Shown here: positions 17,188-24,879 of the stretch, one piece after another | How positions within the stretch are numbered: the stretch's first letter is position 1 | Layout: each line of letters begins with the position of its first letter | NCBI RefSeq assembly: GCF_014643835.1 | Contig: NZ_BMKD01000001.1 | Location: forward strand, 62,001 to 126,000 | Length of the DNA stretch: 64,000 nt | DNA from: Mucilaginibacter rubeus | GTDB lineage: Bacteria; Bacteroidota; Bacteroidia; Sphingobacteriales; Sphingobacteriaceae | Direction of reading: 5' to 3' | Position numbers and translations under genes: made by a program | The notes under the pieces: generated by a model | Seen by the model: the letters and a program-made list of their open reading frames with translations, nothing else | The model's database searches: none | What the model was told of the DNA's origin: nothing

Positions 17188-18837
17188 ATGAAACATTTTC
17201 TCCTTATATTCTTTATAATAACTGCAACCATTTGCAGGCTATCCGCTCAGGTGGGCAATATCATCGAACCTGACCCTATAACCTCCGCTCTTCAAAAAGC
17301 CAATATGGGTAAGGTTGTTTTTGAGGCGGATACAATCCCGCTTGAAAAACTGGAACAAACCGATCTGTTAACAAGCTATGAGGCTAAACCTGCCAATAAT
17401 TTGTACATGCGGCTTTTGCTGGCCAATTCATTAACCAATTACCAGCATAGCTTAGCGCCGTCGTTAAGTGTTGAACAGCTGAACCAGGGTAATTTTCAGT
17501 TTGTTTTTTATATAGATGGCAGGCAGGTTTACCAGGAAAACCTGCATAAAGGGGCCAATTTGCCTATCGTAAAAAATACAAAGACCACCATTTTTGTTCC
17601 GCTCATTAGTAACCGGGGAGAAGATTCATGGGGGCGTTTTTTATGGGGAAGGTTTATGGCCCATGGCGGGGAAGATGCACTTACTACAGGTACGCACCGG
17701 CTCAAAATTGAAGTAAGGCCCTATGTTGCTGTCCCTGATTTGAAAGTAGGTGAGCTGATAGCACAGGGAGAGATCAGGGTTACCGTACCGGCAATTGATT
17801 TCAGAGACGCCGAACTGCAAAATATAAAACCGGGCAGCGGCTGGCAGGTATCAAAAGAAGATTTTGATAAAAAGAAGATCATGGAGATGAATGCCCTTAT
17901 TGCCGGCAACAGGTTTAAACAGATCACCAGCGTGGTAGTGATCAGCAACGGAAAGTTGCTAATTGAGGAGTATTTTAAAGGTAGCGCGCGCGATTCATTG
18001 CACAATCCCCGTTCGGTTGGTAAAACATTTGCTTCAGCCGTGATGGGGATAGCAGTTCATGATGGCTATATCAAAAGCGTTGATCAAACCTTAAAGGAGT
18101 TCTATGACCTTAAAAAGTTCAGTAACTACTCACCTAAAAAAGAAAATGTAACACTAAAAAGCCTGCTTACCATGAGCTCTGTTTTTGACGCGGATGACAA
18201 TCAAAGTGATTCGCCGGGGAATGAAGAAAATATGTACCCCACCGATGATTGGGTTAAATTTACGCTCAACCTTAAAACAGACAGCAATAAAAGGGCAGGT
18301 AAACAATGGAATTATTTTACAGCCGGCGTGGTGATATTGGGCGACATCCTGAATAAATCAGTGCCCGGCGGGCTTGATAAATATTCGGCCGAAAAGCTGT
18401 TCAAGCCATTGGGTATCAGTAATTATCGCTGGCAATACACGCCGCAGAATGTACCCAATACCGCGGGCGGCCTGCAAATGCGCTCGCTTGATTATGCTAA
18501 ATTCGGGCAATTGTATAAAAATGGCGGTGTTTGGAATGGCAAACAGGTAATTTCGCAAAACTGGGTTAAGGAATCATTTACCAAACACCTTACGTTACCA
18601 AAAGATGTGGTAGGTGAGGGCTTTTACGGTTACCTGTTCTGGAACAAAACCTATTGGGTAAACAACGAAGCTTACGAAACTTACTACTGCTCAGGCAATG
18701 GCGGCAACAAGATCTTTGTTTTTACCGATGAGCCACTGGTAGTTGTTATAACCGCCGAGGCCTACAACACGCCCTACGCGCATTCGCAGGTTGATAGAAT
18801 GATGAAAGATTATATTTTACCGGCGGTATTAAAATGA
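17188..18837 (+). CDS. exported serine hydrolase, beta-lactamase class C family
   Basis: The 549-residue protein begins with a signal peptide (MKHFLLIFFIITATICRLSAQ). Residues 25-220 form a domain I do not recognise; the second half is a class C beta-lactamase/penicillin-binding-like domain. The S-x-x-K nucleophile motif is SVGK in NPRSVGKTFASAVMG; WNYFTAG stands in the place of the Y-x-N motif, and CSGNGGNKIFVF in that of the K-T-G/H-x-G box. Such enzymes hydrolyse esters or peptides in the periplasm. True beta-lactamase activity is not implied. A hairpin repeat follows the gene. Confidence 0.85.
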   Translation: MKHFLLIFFIITATICRLSAQVGNIIEPDPITSALQKANMGKVVFEADTIPLEKLEQTDLLTSYEAKPANNLYMRLLLANSLTNYQHSLAPSLSVEQLNQGNFQFVFYIDGRQVYQENLHKGANLPIVKNTKTTIFVPLISNRGEDSWGRFLWGRFMAHGGEDALTTGTHRLKIEVRPYVAVPDLKVGELIAQGEIRVTVPAIDFRDAELQNIKPGSGWQVSKEDFDKKKIMEMNALIAGNRFKQITSVVVISNGKLLIEEYFKGSARDSLHNPRSVGKTFASAVMGIAVHDGYIKSVDQTLKEFYDLKKFSNYSPKKENVTLKSLLTMSSVFDADDNQSDSPGNEENMYPTDDWVKFTLNLKTDSNKRAGKQWNYFTAGVVILGDILNKSVPGGLDKYSAEKLFKPLGISNYRWQYTPQNVPNTAGGLQMRSLDYAKFGQLYKNGGVWNGKQVISQNWVKESFTKHLTLPKDVVGEGFYGYLFWNKTYWVNNEAYETYYCSGNGGNKIFVFTDEPLVVVITAEAYNTPYAHSQVDRMMKDYILPAVLK

Positions 18838-18848
18838 TTTTCTGTTAG

Positions 18849-18916
18849 GGTGCATCACATGCGTCTCCGAATATGCAAATCAAAATTGTAACACAGGGAG
18901 GCGCATGTAATGCGCC
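18849..18916. repeat. REP-like inverted repeat; probable terminator
   Basis: Two 20-nt arms (18849-18868 and 18897-18916) are reverse complements at 17-18 of 20 positions. The second arm is itself a hairpin, GGCGCAT GTA ATGCGCC, followed by TTTACCTTTTTA. It may end transcription of the serine hydrolase gene. Confidence 0.75.
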
Positions 18917-18931
18917 TTTACCTTTTTATAG

Positions 18932-19339
18932 TTATTCAATCTTTAATCGAAATATCAAATTATCCCGTCTGCAATCGAAGTAATAGAAATCAAGATTTTT
19001 TAGATGATAATACGCTTTTGTGGCCATGATGTAATTTAGATAGACTTTTAGTGGCTGGTTTATTTTGACTGAAGTTATTGAGATCCGTTTTTTATCGTTA
19101 CTTAATATATACAGTCCTTTATCACCCTCATAGCAAGGTGTGTCATTACCATATTCAACAGTTAATATATCTGTATCTTTTATTCGTTGCTTTTTGATAA
19201 CAATTGGCTTTTTATCAAAAGCGGTATATTCAGCTATTATTTTATTGTTGTATTTAACATGCCAGTAATCAACAGTATCGGGTTTGAAATGAGCATGGGT
19301 GTTAACAGCGACAGCCAAAATTAGTGCGAATAGGCTCAT
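18932..19339 (-). CDS. hypothetical exported protein
   Basis: A 135-residue protein of unknown family. The N-terminus MSLFALILAVAVNTHAHF resembles a signal peptide with cleavage after an A-x-A-type site, but it lacks the usual positive charges, and no upstream start is available before an in-frame stop. The rest is rich in Lys, Tyr and beta-type segments (YWHVKYNNKIIAEYTAF, ISITSVKINQPLKVYLNYI). It lies 47 nt downstream of another hypothetical gene on the same strand, so the two may be cotranscribed. Confidence 0.6.
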   Translation of the reverse strand: MSLFALILAVAVNTHAHFKPDTVDYWHVKYNNKIIAEYTAFDKKPIVIKKQRIKDTDILTVEYGNDTPCYEGDKGLYILSNDKKRISITSVKINQPLKVYLNYIMATKAYYHLKNLDFYYFDCRRDNLIFRLKIE

Positions 19340-19386
19340 ATGGTATGGTTTAATATAGGTAAAGCAGGGCTAATAGCCTTACTCGC

Positions 19387-20010
19387 TCAATCGCAGGTGG
19401 TACACAGCCTCGAAACAAACTCTGCCAGGTGCATAGCTTTTTCTGCAGATATGGCGTGGGTATTACCGATAATGAGGGTATGCTCAACAATCTCTATTAC
19501 AAAATCATCCAGCCTGATATCCATTACCACGTTGCGGAAATTACGGTCGGCACCGGTAATTGCTTTTTGGCGGTCGCTTACCAGCATATAAAAAGTGTCA
19601 CTAAAGGCTTTGTCTTCGGCAAAATCAAGCTCAACCGGGTGGATCAGTTCAATGATCTTGTCAACCAATGTTTCGCGCCTGATGAGTATCCGGCCAAAAT
19701 CATGCTTTAAATAAGCCAGTGCCCAGGTTTGATATGGCGTGTAGGTTACAGCCTTGCCGTGATGATGCCCGATATGTTTTGACTGGCATTCGGTGAACAG
19801 CATATAGCTATCGTTATTTTTATTTTTTATAGCGTATGATTCTTTTACACTAATGTTGAGATAGTCTTTGAAAATACTAAACTGCTCTAAATGAAAATCA
19901 ATATGCCCGGTTTGCTCAATCCTGAATCTGTTTTTCAGGCTGTCCAGGATATCACCGAACTGGTCGGTAGCCGGGGGATACAAACCGGCGTTTTCAATAG
20001 TGGATTCCAA
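19387..20010 (-). CDS. hypothetical protein
   Basis: A 207-residue soluble protein that I do not recognise. There is no signal peptide or membrane segment. It carries a His cluster (KHIGHHHGKAV), the stretch YTPYQTWALAYLKHDFGRIL, and a C-terminal helix ending RLCTTCD with two Cys. It is probably cytoplasmic. Its operon context is limited to the small exported protein downstream. Confidence 0.6.
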   Translation of the reverse strand: MESTIENAGLYPPATDQFGDILDSLKNRFRIEQTGHIDFHLEQFSIFKDYLNISVKESYAIKNKNNDSYMLFTECQSKHIGHHHGKAVTYTPYQTWALAYLKHDFGRILIRRETLVDKIIELIHPVELDFAEDKAFSDTFYMLVSDRQKAITGADRNFRNVVMDIRLDDFVIEIVEHTLIIGNTHAISAEKAMHLAEFVSRLCTTCD

Positions 20011-20083
20011 ATGTTAAAGTTTAGTGTTGTATAATGCTAATACAATAATAACTTTTTTGCTTTGAAATTCAAAAATACAGCTG

Positions 20084-21109
20084 TTAATAATGATAAGGCT
20101 TCATTTTACCGCATGAACAAGCGCAATTAGCATCAGTAATCCCTAATTTCTTCAGGAAAAACTGGTAAAAGCCAATCCTGTCGTTCATATTATACATGTT
20201 TTCGCCCTTATTGCATTCTACTTCGCCGTTCACAATATTAATGGTCATACCAAAACCAGGCGTGCGGCCTGCGGCTTTATCTTCTGCATTGGGTTGCCAT
20301 TTGCCTGTCATTACAGCATGCGCCGATGGTTTGTGGGTTTGAGGCGTCATCCAGAAATAGATGGCGGTTTTAAAAGCCATCACCGGGTCGGTTTCTACCA
20401 TCTCGGGATTTTGGAGCAGTATTTTATCATCGCCTAAAATACAATCCGAAGCATAGCCGTAATTGCCGTTATAGCTCAATTGCATCGGCCCGCGGCCATA
20501 GTATTTTTTACCGGCCACAGGTGGGTATTCATCATTTTCGGCAACGTAAGGCAAGCTGGTATTGCTTTCGTGGATCAGCATTAGGCCATCGGTATATGTA
20601 GCATTCATGCCATGACGGGTTTCGTGCGCAATGTGCGCAAAAAAGGCAGCGAGTTCCTTTTTATTTACATCGGCACTGTATTCGGTGCAGAAATTGCCAT
20701 AGTCAATGGTGTAGGTGCTATCTGGTTTGGCTTTGGCCCATTCTTCGTTCCAATCAACATCCTGGCGTACAACGGCCTTTTTGCCTGTTTTTTTATCGGT
20801 ACGTATCAACTGGTAAACGGATGTTGCCCGGCGGGTTACTTTTATACTGATCATGCCGAGCTCATCGGCTGCTTTGATAAAGGCAGCATAAGTATAAAAT
20901 TTATCACGTTGCGGAAAAAGATCATTAAATTGTTTTTCGCTTAATAAACTGGCCATGCTTACTTTAGGAGGGGCCGGTTTATCTGCCACCGCCTTGTTAC
21001 TGTCGCTGCCACTGCTACTTTTACTGTTGCCGCCGCAGCTAAAGCCGGTTGAAAGCAGGATGATAAGCGATAAGGAGAGCAGCTTGGATGATAATATGAT
21101 CGGTTTCAT
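20084..21109 (-). CDS. GH19-family chitinase-like lipoprotein
   Basis: This 341-residue protein resembles family 19 glycoside hydrolases (chitinases and related endolysins). The catalytic region reads FFAHIAHETRHGM with the acid Glu, followed by the second carboxylate region YVAENDEYP, the KKYYGRGPMQLSYNGNY motif and FKTAIYFWMTPQ. The start at 21109 gives a lipoprotein signal with lipobox STGFSC; a frame extension to 21142 is unlikely. A low-complexity Ser/Asp linker follows the Cys. The protein is probably anchored in the outer membrane and acts on chitin oligomers or peptidoglycan. Confidence 0.88.
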   Translation of the reverse strand: MKPIILSSKLLSLSLIILLSTGFSCGGNSKSSSGSDSNKAVADKPAPPKVSMASLLSEKQFNDLFPQRDKFYTYAAFIKAADELGMISIKVTRRATSVYQLIRTDKKTGKKAVVRQDVDWNEEWAKAKPDSTYTIDYGNFCTEYSADVNKKELAAFFAHIAHETRHGMNATYTDGLMLIHESNTSLPYVAENDEYPPVAGKKYYGRGPMQLSYNGNYGYASDCILGDDKILLQNPEMVETDPVMAFKTAIYFWMTPQTHKPSAHAVMTGKWQPNAEDKAAGRTPGFGMTINIVNGEVECNKGENMYNMNDRIGFYQFFLKKLGITDANCACSCGKMKPYHY

Positions 21110-21350
21110 GAGTTTCACGCTAAGTATGTTTGATGATATCACGGATGCAAGTTTAAGCGAACATATTAAAAATTACACTTTATTGGCAAAAAATATGCTA
21201 AAGTGTTATGAAATACAAAATTTAAGATGATAGATTTGAAATAACACCAATCATGAAAAAAAGATTTATCGGGCTTGGTTTTAATTGCTTGATAATCAGA
21301 GTTGGCTTTTTTGTAGCCTGATTGTTGGCGGCTTATTTGTTAAATTAAGT

Positions 21351-21899
21351 ATGAAAATATATACTAAAACGGGCGATAAAGGGTTTACCTCATTAATTGG
21401 CGGTACGCGCGTGCCCAAGCACCATATCCGCATTGAAAGCTATGGTACGGTTGATGAACTTAATTCGTACATCGGGCTTATTGGTGATCAGGATATTGAT
21501 GCACATGATAAGGAGGTATTGAAGCAGATACAGGACAGGTTGTTTACAATTGGCTCTTCACTGGCAGCCGACCCTGAGCGGTCACGGATGATTATTCCGG
21601 ACCTTCACATGAGTGATGTGGAAATGCTGGAAACGGAAATGGATACCATGAATGAAAGCCTGCCGGCGCTTAAACATTTTATTTTACCGGGTGGCAGTAA
21701 TGTGATTTCATTTTGCCATATTGCAAGATGTGTTTGCCGCCGTGCCGAGAGGATAACCGTTCAGCTTGCCGAAGAAAGTACAGTTGATGAAAAAGTGAAT
21801 ATTTATCTGAACAGGTTGAGTGATTACCTGTTCACTTTGGCCCGCAAAATTGCTGATACTAATAAAATAGCTGAAAATCAGTGGATACCACGGGTTTAA
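21351..21899 (+). CDS. cob(I)yrinic acid a,c-diamide adenosyltransferase (PduO type)
   Basis: The enzyme transfers the adenosyl group of ATP to cob(I)alamin, making coenzyme B12. The ATG at 21351 gives 182 residues with the family N-terminus KIYTKTGDKGFTSLIGG, the SYGTVDELNSYIGL motif, and the C-terminal CRRAERITVQL and YLNRLSDYLFTLAR signatures. The family trimer has its active site at subunit interfaces with the conserved Arg and Asp of RLSDYLF. No cobalamin riboswitch is visible upstream. The frame extends upstream only through non-ATG codons. Confidence 0.95.
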   Translation: MKIYTKTGDKGFTSLIGGTRVPKHHIRIESYGTVDELNSYIGLIGDQDIDAHDKEVLKQIQDRLFTIGSSLAADPERSRMIIPDLHMSDVEMLETEMDTMNESLPALKHFILPGGSNVISFCHIARCVCRRAERITVQLAEESTVDEKVNIYLNRLSDYLFTLARKIADTNKIAENQWIPRV

Positions 21900-21915
21900 A
21901 AAATTGAAAAAAAAT

Positions 21916-21948
21916 ATTGATATTCAATTTGAAAATGTTATACTTTTG
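21916..21948 (+). promoter_or_regulatory. promoter of the DUF2795 gene
   Basis: A -33-like ATTG (21916-21919) and a perfect TAnnTTTG box, TACTTTTG (21941-21948), are separated by 21 nt. The predicted leader is about 40 nt. Confidence 0.65.
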
Positions 21949-21993
21949 CGAAAAAGTAAATTTTACTGATAATTATAAATATAAATAAAAACG

Positions 21994-22215
21994 ATGTATT
22001 GGACACTTGAACTGGCATCGCACCTGGAAGATGCACCATGGCCCGCAACTAAAGATGAATTAATTGATTATGCTATCCGTTCAGGCGCTCCTGTTGAGGT
22101 TATCGAAAACCTTCAGGCACTTGAAGACGATGGCGAACCGTACGAAAACATAGAAGAGATCTGGCCGGATTATCCGACTAAAGACGACTTCTTCTTTAAT
22201 GAAGACGAGTACTAA
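21994..22215 (+). CDS. DUF2795 family protein
   Basis: This 73-residue acidic protein matches DUF2795: MYWTLELASHLEDAPWPATK, then DELIDYAIRSGAP and VEVIENLQALEDD, ending in a run of acidic residues and Phe (DDFFFNEDEY). The family is found throughout Bacteroidota and its role is unknown. It has its own promoter and a clear terminator, so it is transcribed alone, probably at a high level. Confidence 0.9.
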   Translation: MYWTLELASHLEDAPWPATKDELIDYAIRSGAPVEVIENLQALEDDGEPYENIEEIWPDYPTKDDFFFNEDEY

Positions 22216-22226
22216 ACACGATAATG

Positions 22227-22253
22227 AAACCCTTAGCAATGAGGGTTTTTTTA
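22227..22253 (+). terminator. terminator of the DUF2795 gene
   Basis: AAACCCT, an 8-nt loop, AGGGTTT and a run of T's, 12 nt after the stop codon. Confidence 0.85.
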
Positions 22254-22325
22254 TTAACCGCTAATTTTGGAATGGTTTTGGTATGGGTAATTACACATTT
22301 ACTTAACTACTAAAAACATAACAAA

Positions 22326-22475
22326 ATGAGAGGTTTATTGTACATTATCGCTGTTATCCTGGTTATAGGATGGCTGTTTGGAGCATTTATACACCCATTT
22401 GGGGGTGGTTTGATTCACATACTATTAGTAATAGCTATTATAGCTGTACTTTTAGGTGTAATCAGACGGGCATAA
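22326..22475 (+). CDS. small hydrophobic membrane protein (lmo0937/DUF5670 type)
   Basis: The 49-residue frame begins ATG AGA GGT and encodes two hydrophobic segments, GLLYIIAVILVIGWLFGAF and a second from residue 30 (IHILLVIAIIAVLLGVI), with a C-terminal Arg-Arg-Ala. The W-L-F-G-A-F turn is typical of this family of small stress-related membrane proteins. A terminator follows. Function unknown. Confidence 0.8.
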   Translation: MRGLLYIIAVILVIGWLFGAFIHPFGGGLIHILLVIAIIAVLLGVIRRA

Positions 22476-22500
22476 CAAATTTAACCTTGTATTGCAAATC

Positions 22501-22535
22501 AAAAAAGCCGCAGACTTTATAGCTGTGGCTTTTTG
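22501..22535. terminator. bidirectional terminator overlapping the ispD 3' end
   Basis: AAAAGCCgCAG...CTGTGGCTTTTT forms a stem with A-run and T-run on either side, usable in both directions. The last codons of ispD (minus strand, stop at 22517-22519) lie inside the stem. Confidence 0.7.
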
Positions 22536-23245
22536 CTTAAAAGCAGTTCGGCAATGGCGATATCTTCGGGGAAGGTGATCTTGATGTTGCTATGATCGCC
22601 TTCGGTAAGTTTTATTTCGGCGCCATATTGCTCAACAACGCTTGCATCATCTGTAAACCGGGTATCAAATGGTTGTTCATAAGCTTTTCTTAATAGCGAA
22701 GCCCTAAAGGTTTGCGGGGTTTGCACCAGGTAAATCTCATCCCTGACCAGGCTTACCGAGCGGCCTTCTTTTATCTGGCGTATCGAATCGCGGCTTTTAA
22801 CGGCCACTACCGCCGTGCCATGCTTGGCGGCGCATTGGTAAGCTTCATCAATAATATAAGGTGAAGTAAGCGGCCGTACGGCATCCTGTACGGCAACCAG
22901 GGCTTCCTGATCGGTAATCAGGTCAAGCCCGTTTTTGACCGAATGAAAACGGGTTTCTCCGCCCGTAACCAACTGATGGGAAATGGTAAATGAATATTCC
23001 TGAATCAATTGCTGCCAGTAAGCATGGTAAGCTGCTGGTAAAACCAGTATAATGGCTGGTTTCGCCTCCGATTGCTCAAAGGCTTCAATGGTATGCATTA
23101 ATACGGGTTTACCGTTAAGCAGTAAAAATTGTTTAGGTACCGCCGATCGCATCCGGCTGCCCGAACCTCCTGCTACTATGATAACGTAGTTTTTGTTTTG
23201 AGCTGTGAGATGTGAGATATGAGATGTGAGATTGGAGGCTGTCAT
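22517..23245 (-). CDS. ispD: 2-C-methyl-D-erythritol 4-phosphate cytidylyltransferase
   Basis: IspD makes CDP-methylerythritol in the non-mevalonate isoprenoid pathway. The 242-residue protein has the nucleotide-binding loop VIIVAGGSGSRMRSAVPKQF, the HSVKNGL motif, VQDAVRPLTSPYIID with the metal-binding Asp, and TDDASVVE. The part before the first conserved strand, MTASNLTSHISHLTAQNKN, is longer than usual and is largely encoded by four tandem heptamers (TGTGAGA type on the plus strand) belonging to the adjacent repeat. No other in-frame ATG or obvious alternative start precedes the conserved strand. The repeat-derived extension is discussed in the findings. Confidence 0.95.
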   Translation of the reverse strand: MTASNLTSHISHLTAQNKNYVIIVAGGSGSRMRSAVPKQFLLLNGKPVLMHTIEAFEQSEAKPAIILVLPAAYHAYWQQLIQEYSFTISHQLVTGGETRFHSVKNGLDLITDQEALVAVQDAVRPLTSPYIIDEAYQCAAKHGTAVVAVKSRDSIRQIKEGRSVSLVRDEIYLVQTPQTFRASLLRKAYEQPFDTRFTDDASVVEQYGAEIKLTEGDHSNIKITFPEDIAIAELLLSKKPQL

Positions 23246-23562
23246 GACTTTATTCGACTAATATCTAACAAAATTGCCTGCAAAAAAAATGAGATATTAG
23301 ACTATTGTCTAACATCTCAAATCTCATATCCGCTATTCTAAATTTATCCTGTCAGATACTTAGAACGAAATGAACCTCAGGGTCCTCTGCGAGAGACCCT
23401 GAGGGGACATGAATATCTAACAAAATTGCTCGTAAAAAAATGAGATCTGAAAACAAATAGAATGTCTCAAATCTCACATCTAACGTCTCAGACCCAATAA
23501 ACTACAAAAAAAATGAGATATGAAACCATAGCCTCATATCTCAAATCTTATATCTCAAATCT
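23204..23562. repeat. inverted tandem-unit repeat cluster, TGAGATA family
   Basis: Four heptamers (TGTGAGA, TGTGAGA, TATGAGA, TGTGAGA) at 23204-23231 lie in the 5' end of ispD. Single forward units occur near 23290, 23441 and 23514. Inverse arms with (A)TCTCAAATCTCATATC-like units lie at 23311-23330, 23464-23490 and 23532-23562. A module of about 37 nt that starts AATATCTAACAAAATTGC occurs at 23260 and again at 23412. The gap between ispD and queA (23246-23569) holds no gene, only these repeats. Confidence 0.85.
23375..23404. repeat. perfect hairpin inside the TGAGATA cluster
   Basis: CCTCAGGGT pairs with ACCCTGAGG (9 bp), and a further CTCT/AGAG stem closes on a GCG loop with one bulged C. 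It resembles a REP-type hairpin and has no T-tail. Confidence 0.7.
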
Positions 23563-23569
23563 AAGAAGA

Positions 23570-24619
23570 TTAGATGATCAGCATCGCATCCCCGTAGCTG
23601 TAAAAACGATATTTTTCTTTTACTGCAATTTCGTATGCATTCATTACGTGTTCGTAACCGCCAAATGCCGAAATCATCATCAACAGTGTTGACTCAGGGG
23701 TATGGAAGTTGGTGATCATTGAGTTGGCAATGCTGAAATCATACGGCGGGAAGATGAACTTGCTGGTCCAGTCGTTAGCAGCTTTCAAAGTTTTGTTTGC
23801 CGATACAGCCGATTCAATGGCACGCATTGAAGTTGTGCCAACTGCACAGATCCGTGCTTTGCGTTCAATACCGCGGTTTACAATATCAGCTTGTTTTTGT
23901 TCAATGATAAATTGCTCCGAATCCATTTTGTGTTTGGTTAAATCCTCAACCTCAACCGGGCGGAAGGTGCCTAAACCAACGTGCAAAGTAACTTCCGCAA
24001 AATCAACACCTTTTAATTCAAGGCGTTTCATAAGCTCACGGCTGAAGTGTAAACCTGCAGTAGGAGCAGCAACGGCGCCTTCATGCTTAGCAAAAATGGT
24101 TTGGTAACGCTCTTTATCTTCGGCGGTAGCTTTGCGTTTAATGTATTTAGGCAGTGGTGTTTCGCCTAAAATTTCAACGTTACGACGGAATTCTTCGTCG
24201 GTACCGTCAAATAAAAAGCGGATGGTACGGCCGCGTGAAGTGGTGTTGTCAACAACTTCAGCAATCAGCAAATCGTCATCGCCAAAATATAATTTATTAC
24301 CTACGCGTATTTTACGGGCCGGATCAACCAGTACATCCCATAAACGCAATTCTTTATTCAATTCACGCAGCAAAAATACTTCGATGGTAGCACCGGTTTT
24401 TTCTTTGTTGCCATATAAACGGGCAGGGAAAACTTTAGTATTATTAAGGATCATTACATCCTTATCATCAAAATAATCCAGCACGTCTTTAAATATTTTA
24501 TGCTCAATTTTGCCCGAATCTTTGTGTAAAACCATTAAACGTGATTCATCGCGGGTGGCAGAGGGTGTATGGGCGATAAGAGATTCAGGTAAGTTGAATT
24601 TAAATTGAGATAATTTCAT
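23570..24619 (-). CDS. queA: S-adenosylmethionine:tRNA ribosyltransferase-isomerase
   Basis: QueA transfers and isomerises the ribosyl part of SAM onto 7-aminomethyl-deazaguanine in tRNA to make epoxyqueuosine. The 349-residue protein is of normal length, with the N-terminal [33 protein letters not shown], the FPARLYGNK motif, [14 protein letters not shown] and the C-terminal [19 protein letters not shown] clear TAnnTTTG box stands upstream. Other queuosine genes are not adjacent. Confidence 0.97.
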   Translation of the reverse strand: MKLSQFKFNLPESLIAHTPSATRDESRLMVLHKDSGKIEHKIFKDVLDYFDDKDVMILNNTKVFPARLYGNKEKTGATIEVFLLRELNKELRLWDVLVDPARKIRVGNKLYFGDDDLLIAEVVDNTTSRGRTIRFLFDGTDEEFRRNVEILGETPLPKYIKRKATAEDKERYQTIFAKHEGAVAAPTAGLHFSRELMKRLELKGVDFAEVTLHVGLGTFRPVEVEDLTKHKMDSEQFIIEQKQADIVNRGIERKARICAVGTTSMRAIESAVSANKTLKAANDWTSKFIFPPYDFSIANSMITNFHTPESTLLMMISAFGGYEHVMNAYEIAVKEKYRFYSYGDAMLII

Positions 24620-24646
24620 GCTTGTTTTTATGAATTTTCAAGGGCG

Positions 24647-24654
24647 CAAATGTA
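24647..24654 (-). promoter_or_regulatory. putative -7 element of queA
   Basis: TACATTTG on the minus strand, 27 nt before the ATG; it matches the TAnnTTTG consensus. Confidence 0.6.
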
Positions 24655-24879
24655 CGAATTTTTTTGTTAATTTAACGGATTTTTTTAAGAAGCAGTTTTA
24701 TTACACTACCGTTATATTAATTGCAAAATACTGTAACTTAAATCATGTTCTGTTGTCTAAAAAAATATTGGCAGGCGGCTTAATGTATCAGTAATAAAAA
24801 CGCCCGTTATATTATTATTACCTCCACGCTTTAACCGTGCAATTAAGATTGATTAACAAGTAAGATCAAAATAAGTTAT

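Noticed and set aside
17188-18837. Serine hydrolase as an antibiotic-resistance beta-lactamase
   Set aside because: The class C-like domain is joined to a large unknown N-terminal domain and lacks a clear Y-x-N; general esterase/peptidase function is more likely.
21254-21322. Short frame MKKRFIGLGFN before the adenosyltransferase gene
   Set aside because: Only 22 codons, no conserved pattern, and it ends before the real start. Looks like chance.
23204-23562. Cluster as a CRISPR array
   Set aside because: Units are 7-10 nt, imperfect, tandem without spacers, and appear in both orientations; no cas genes.
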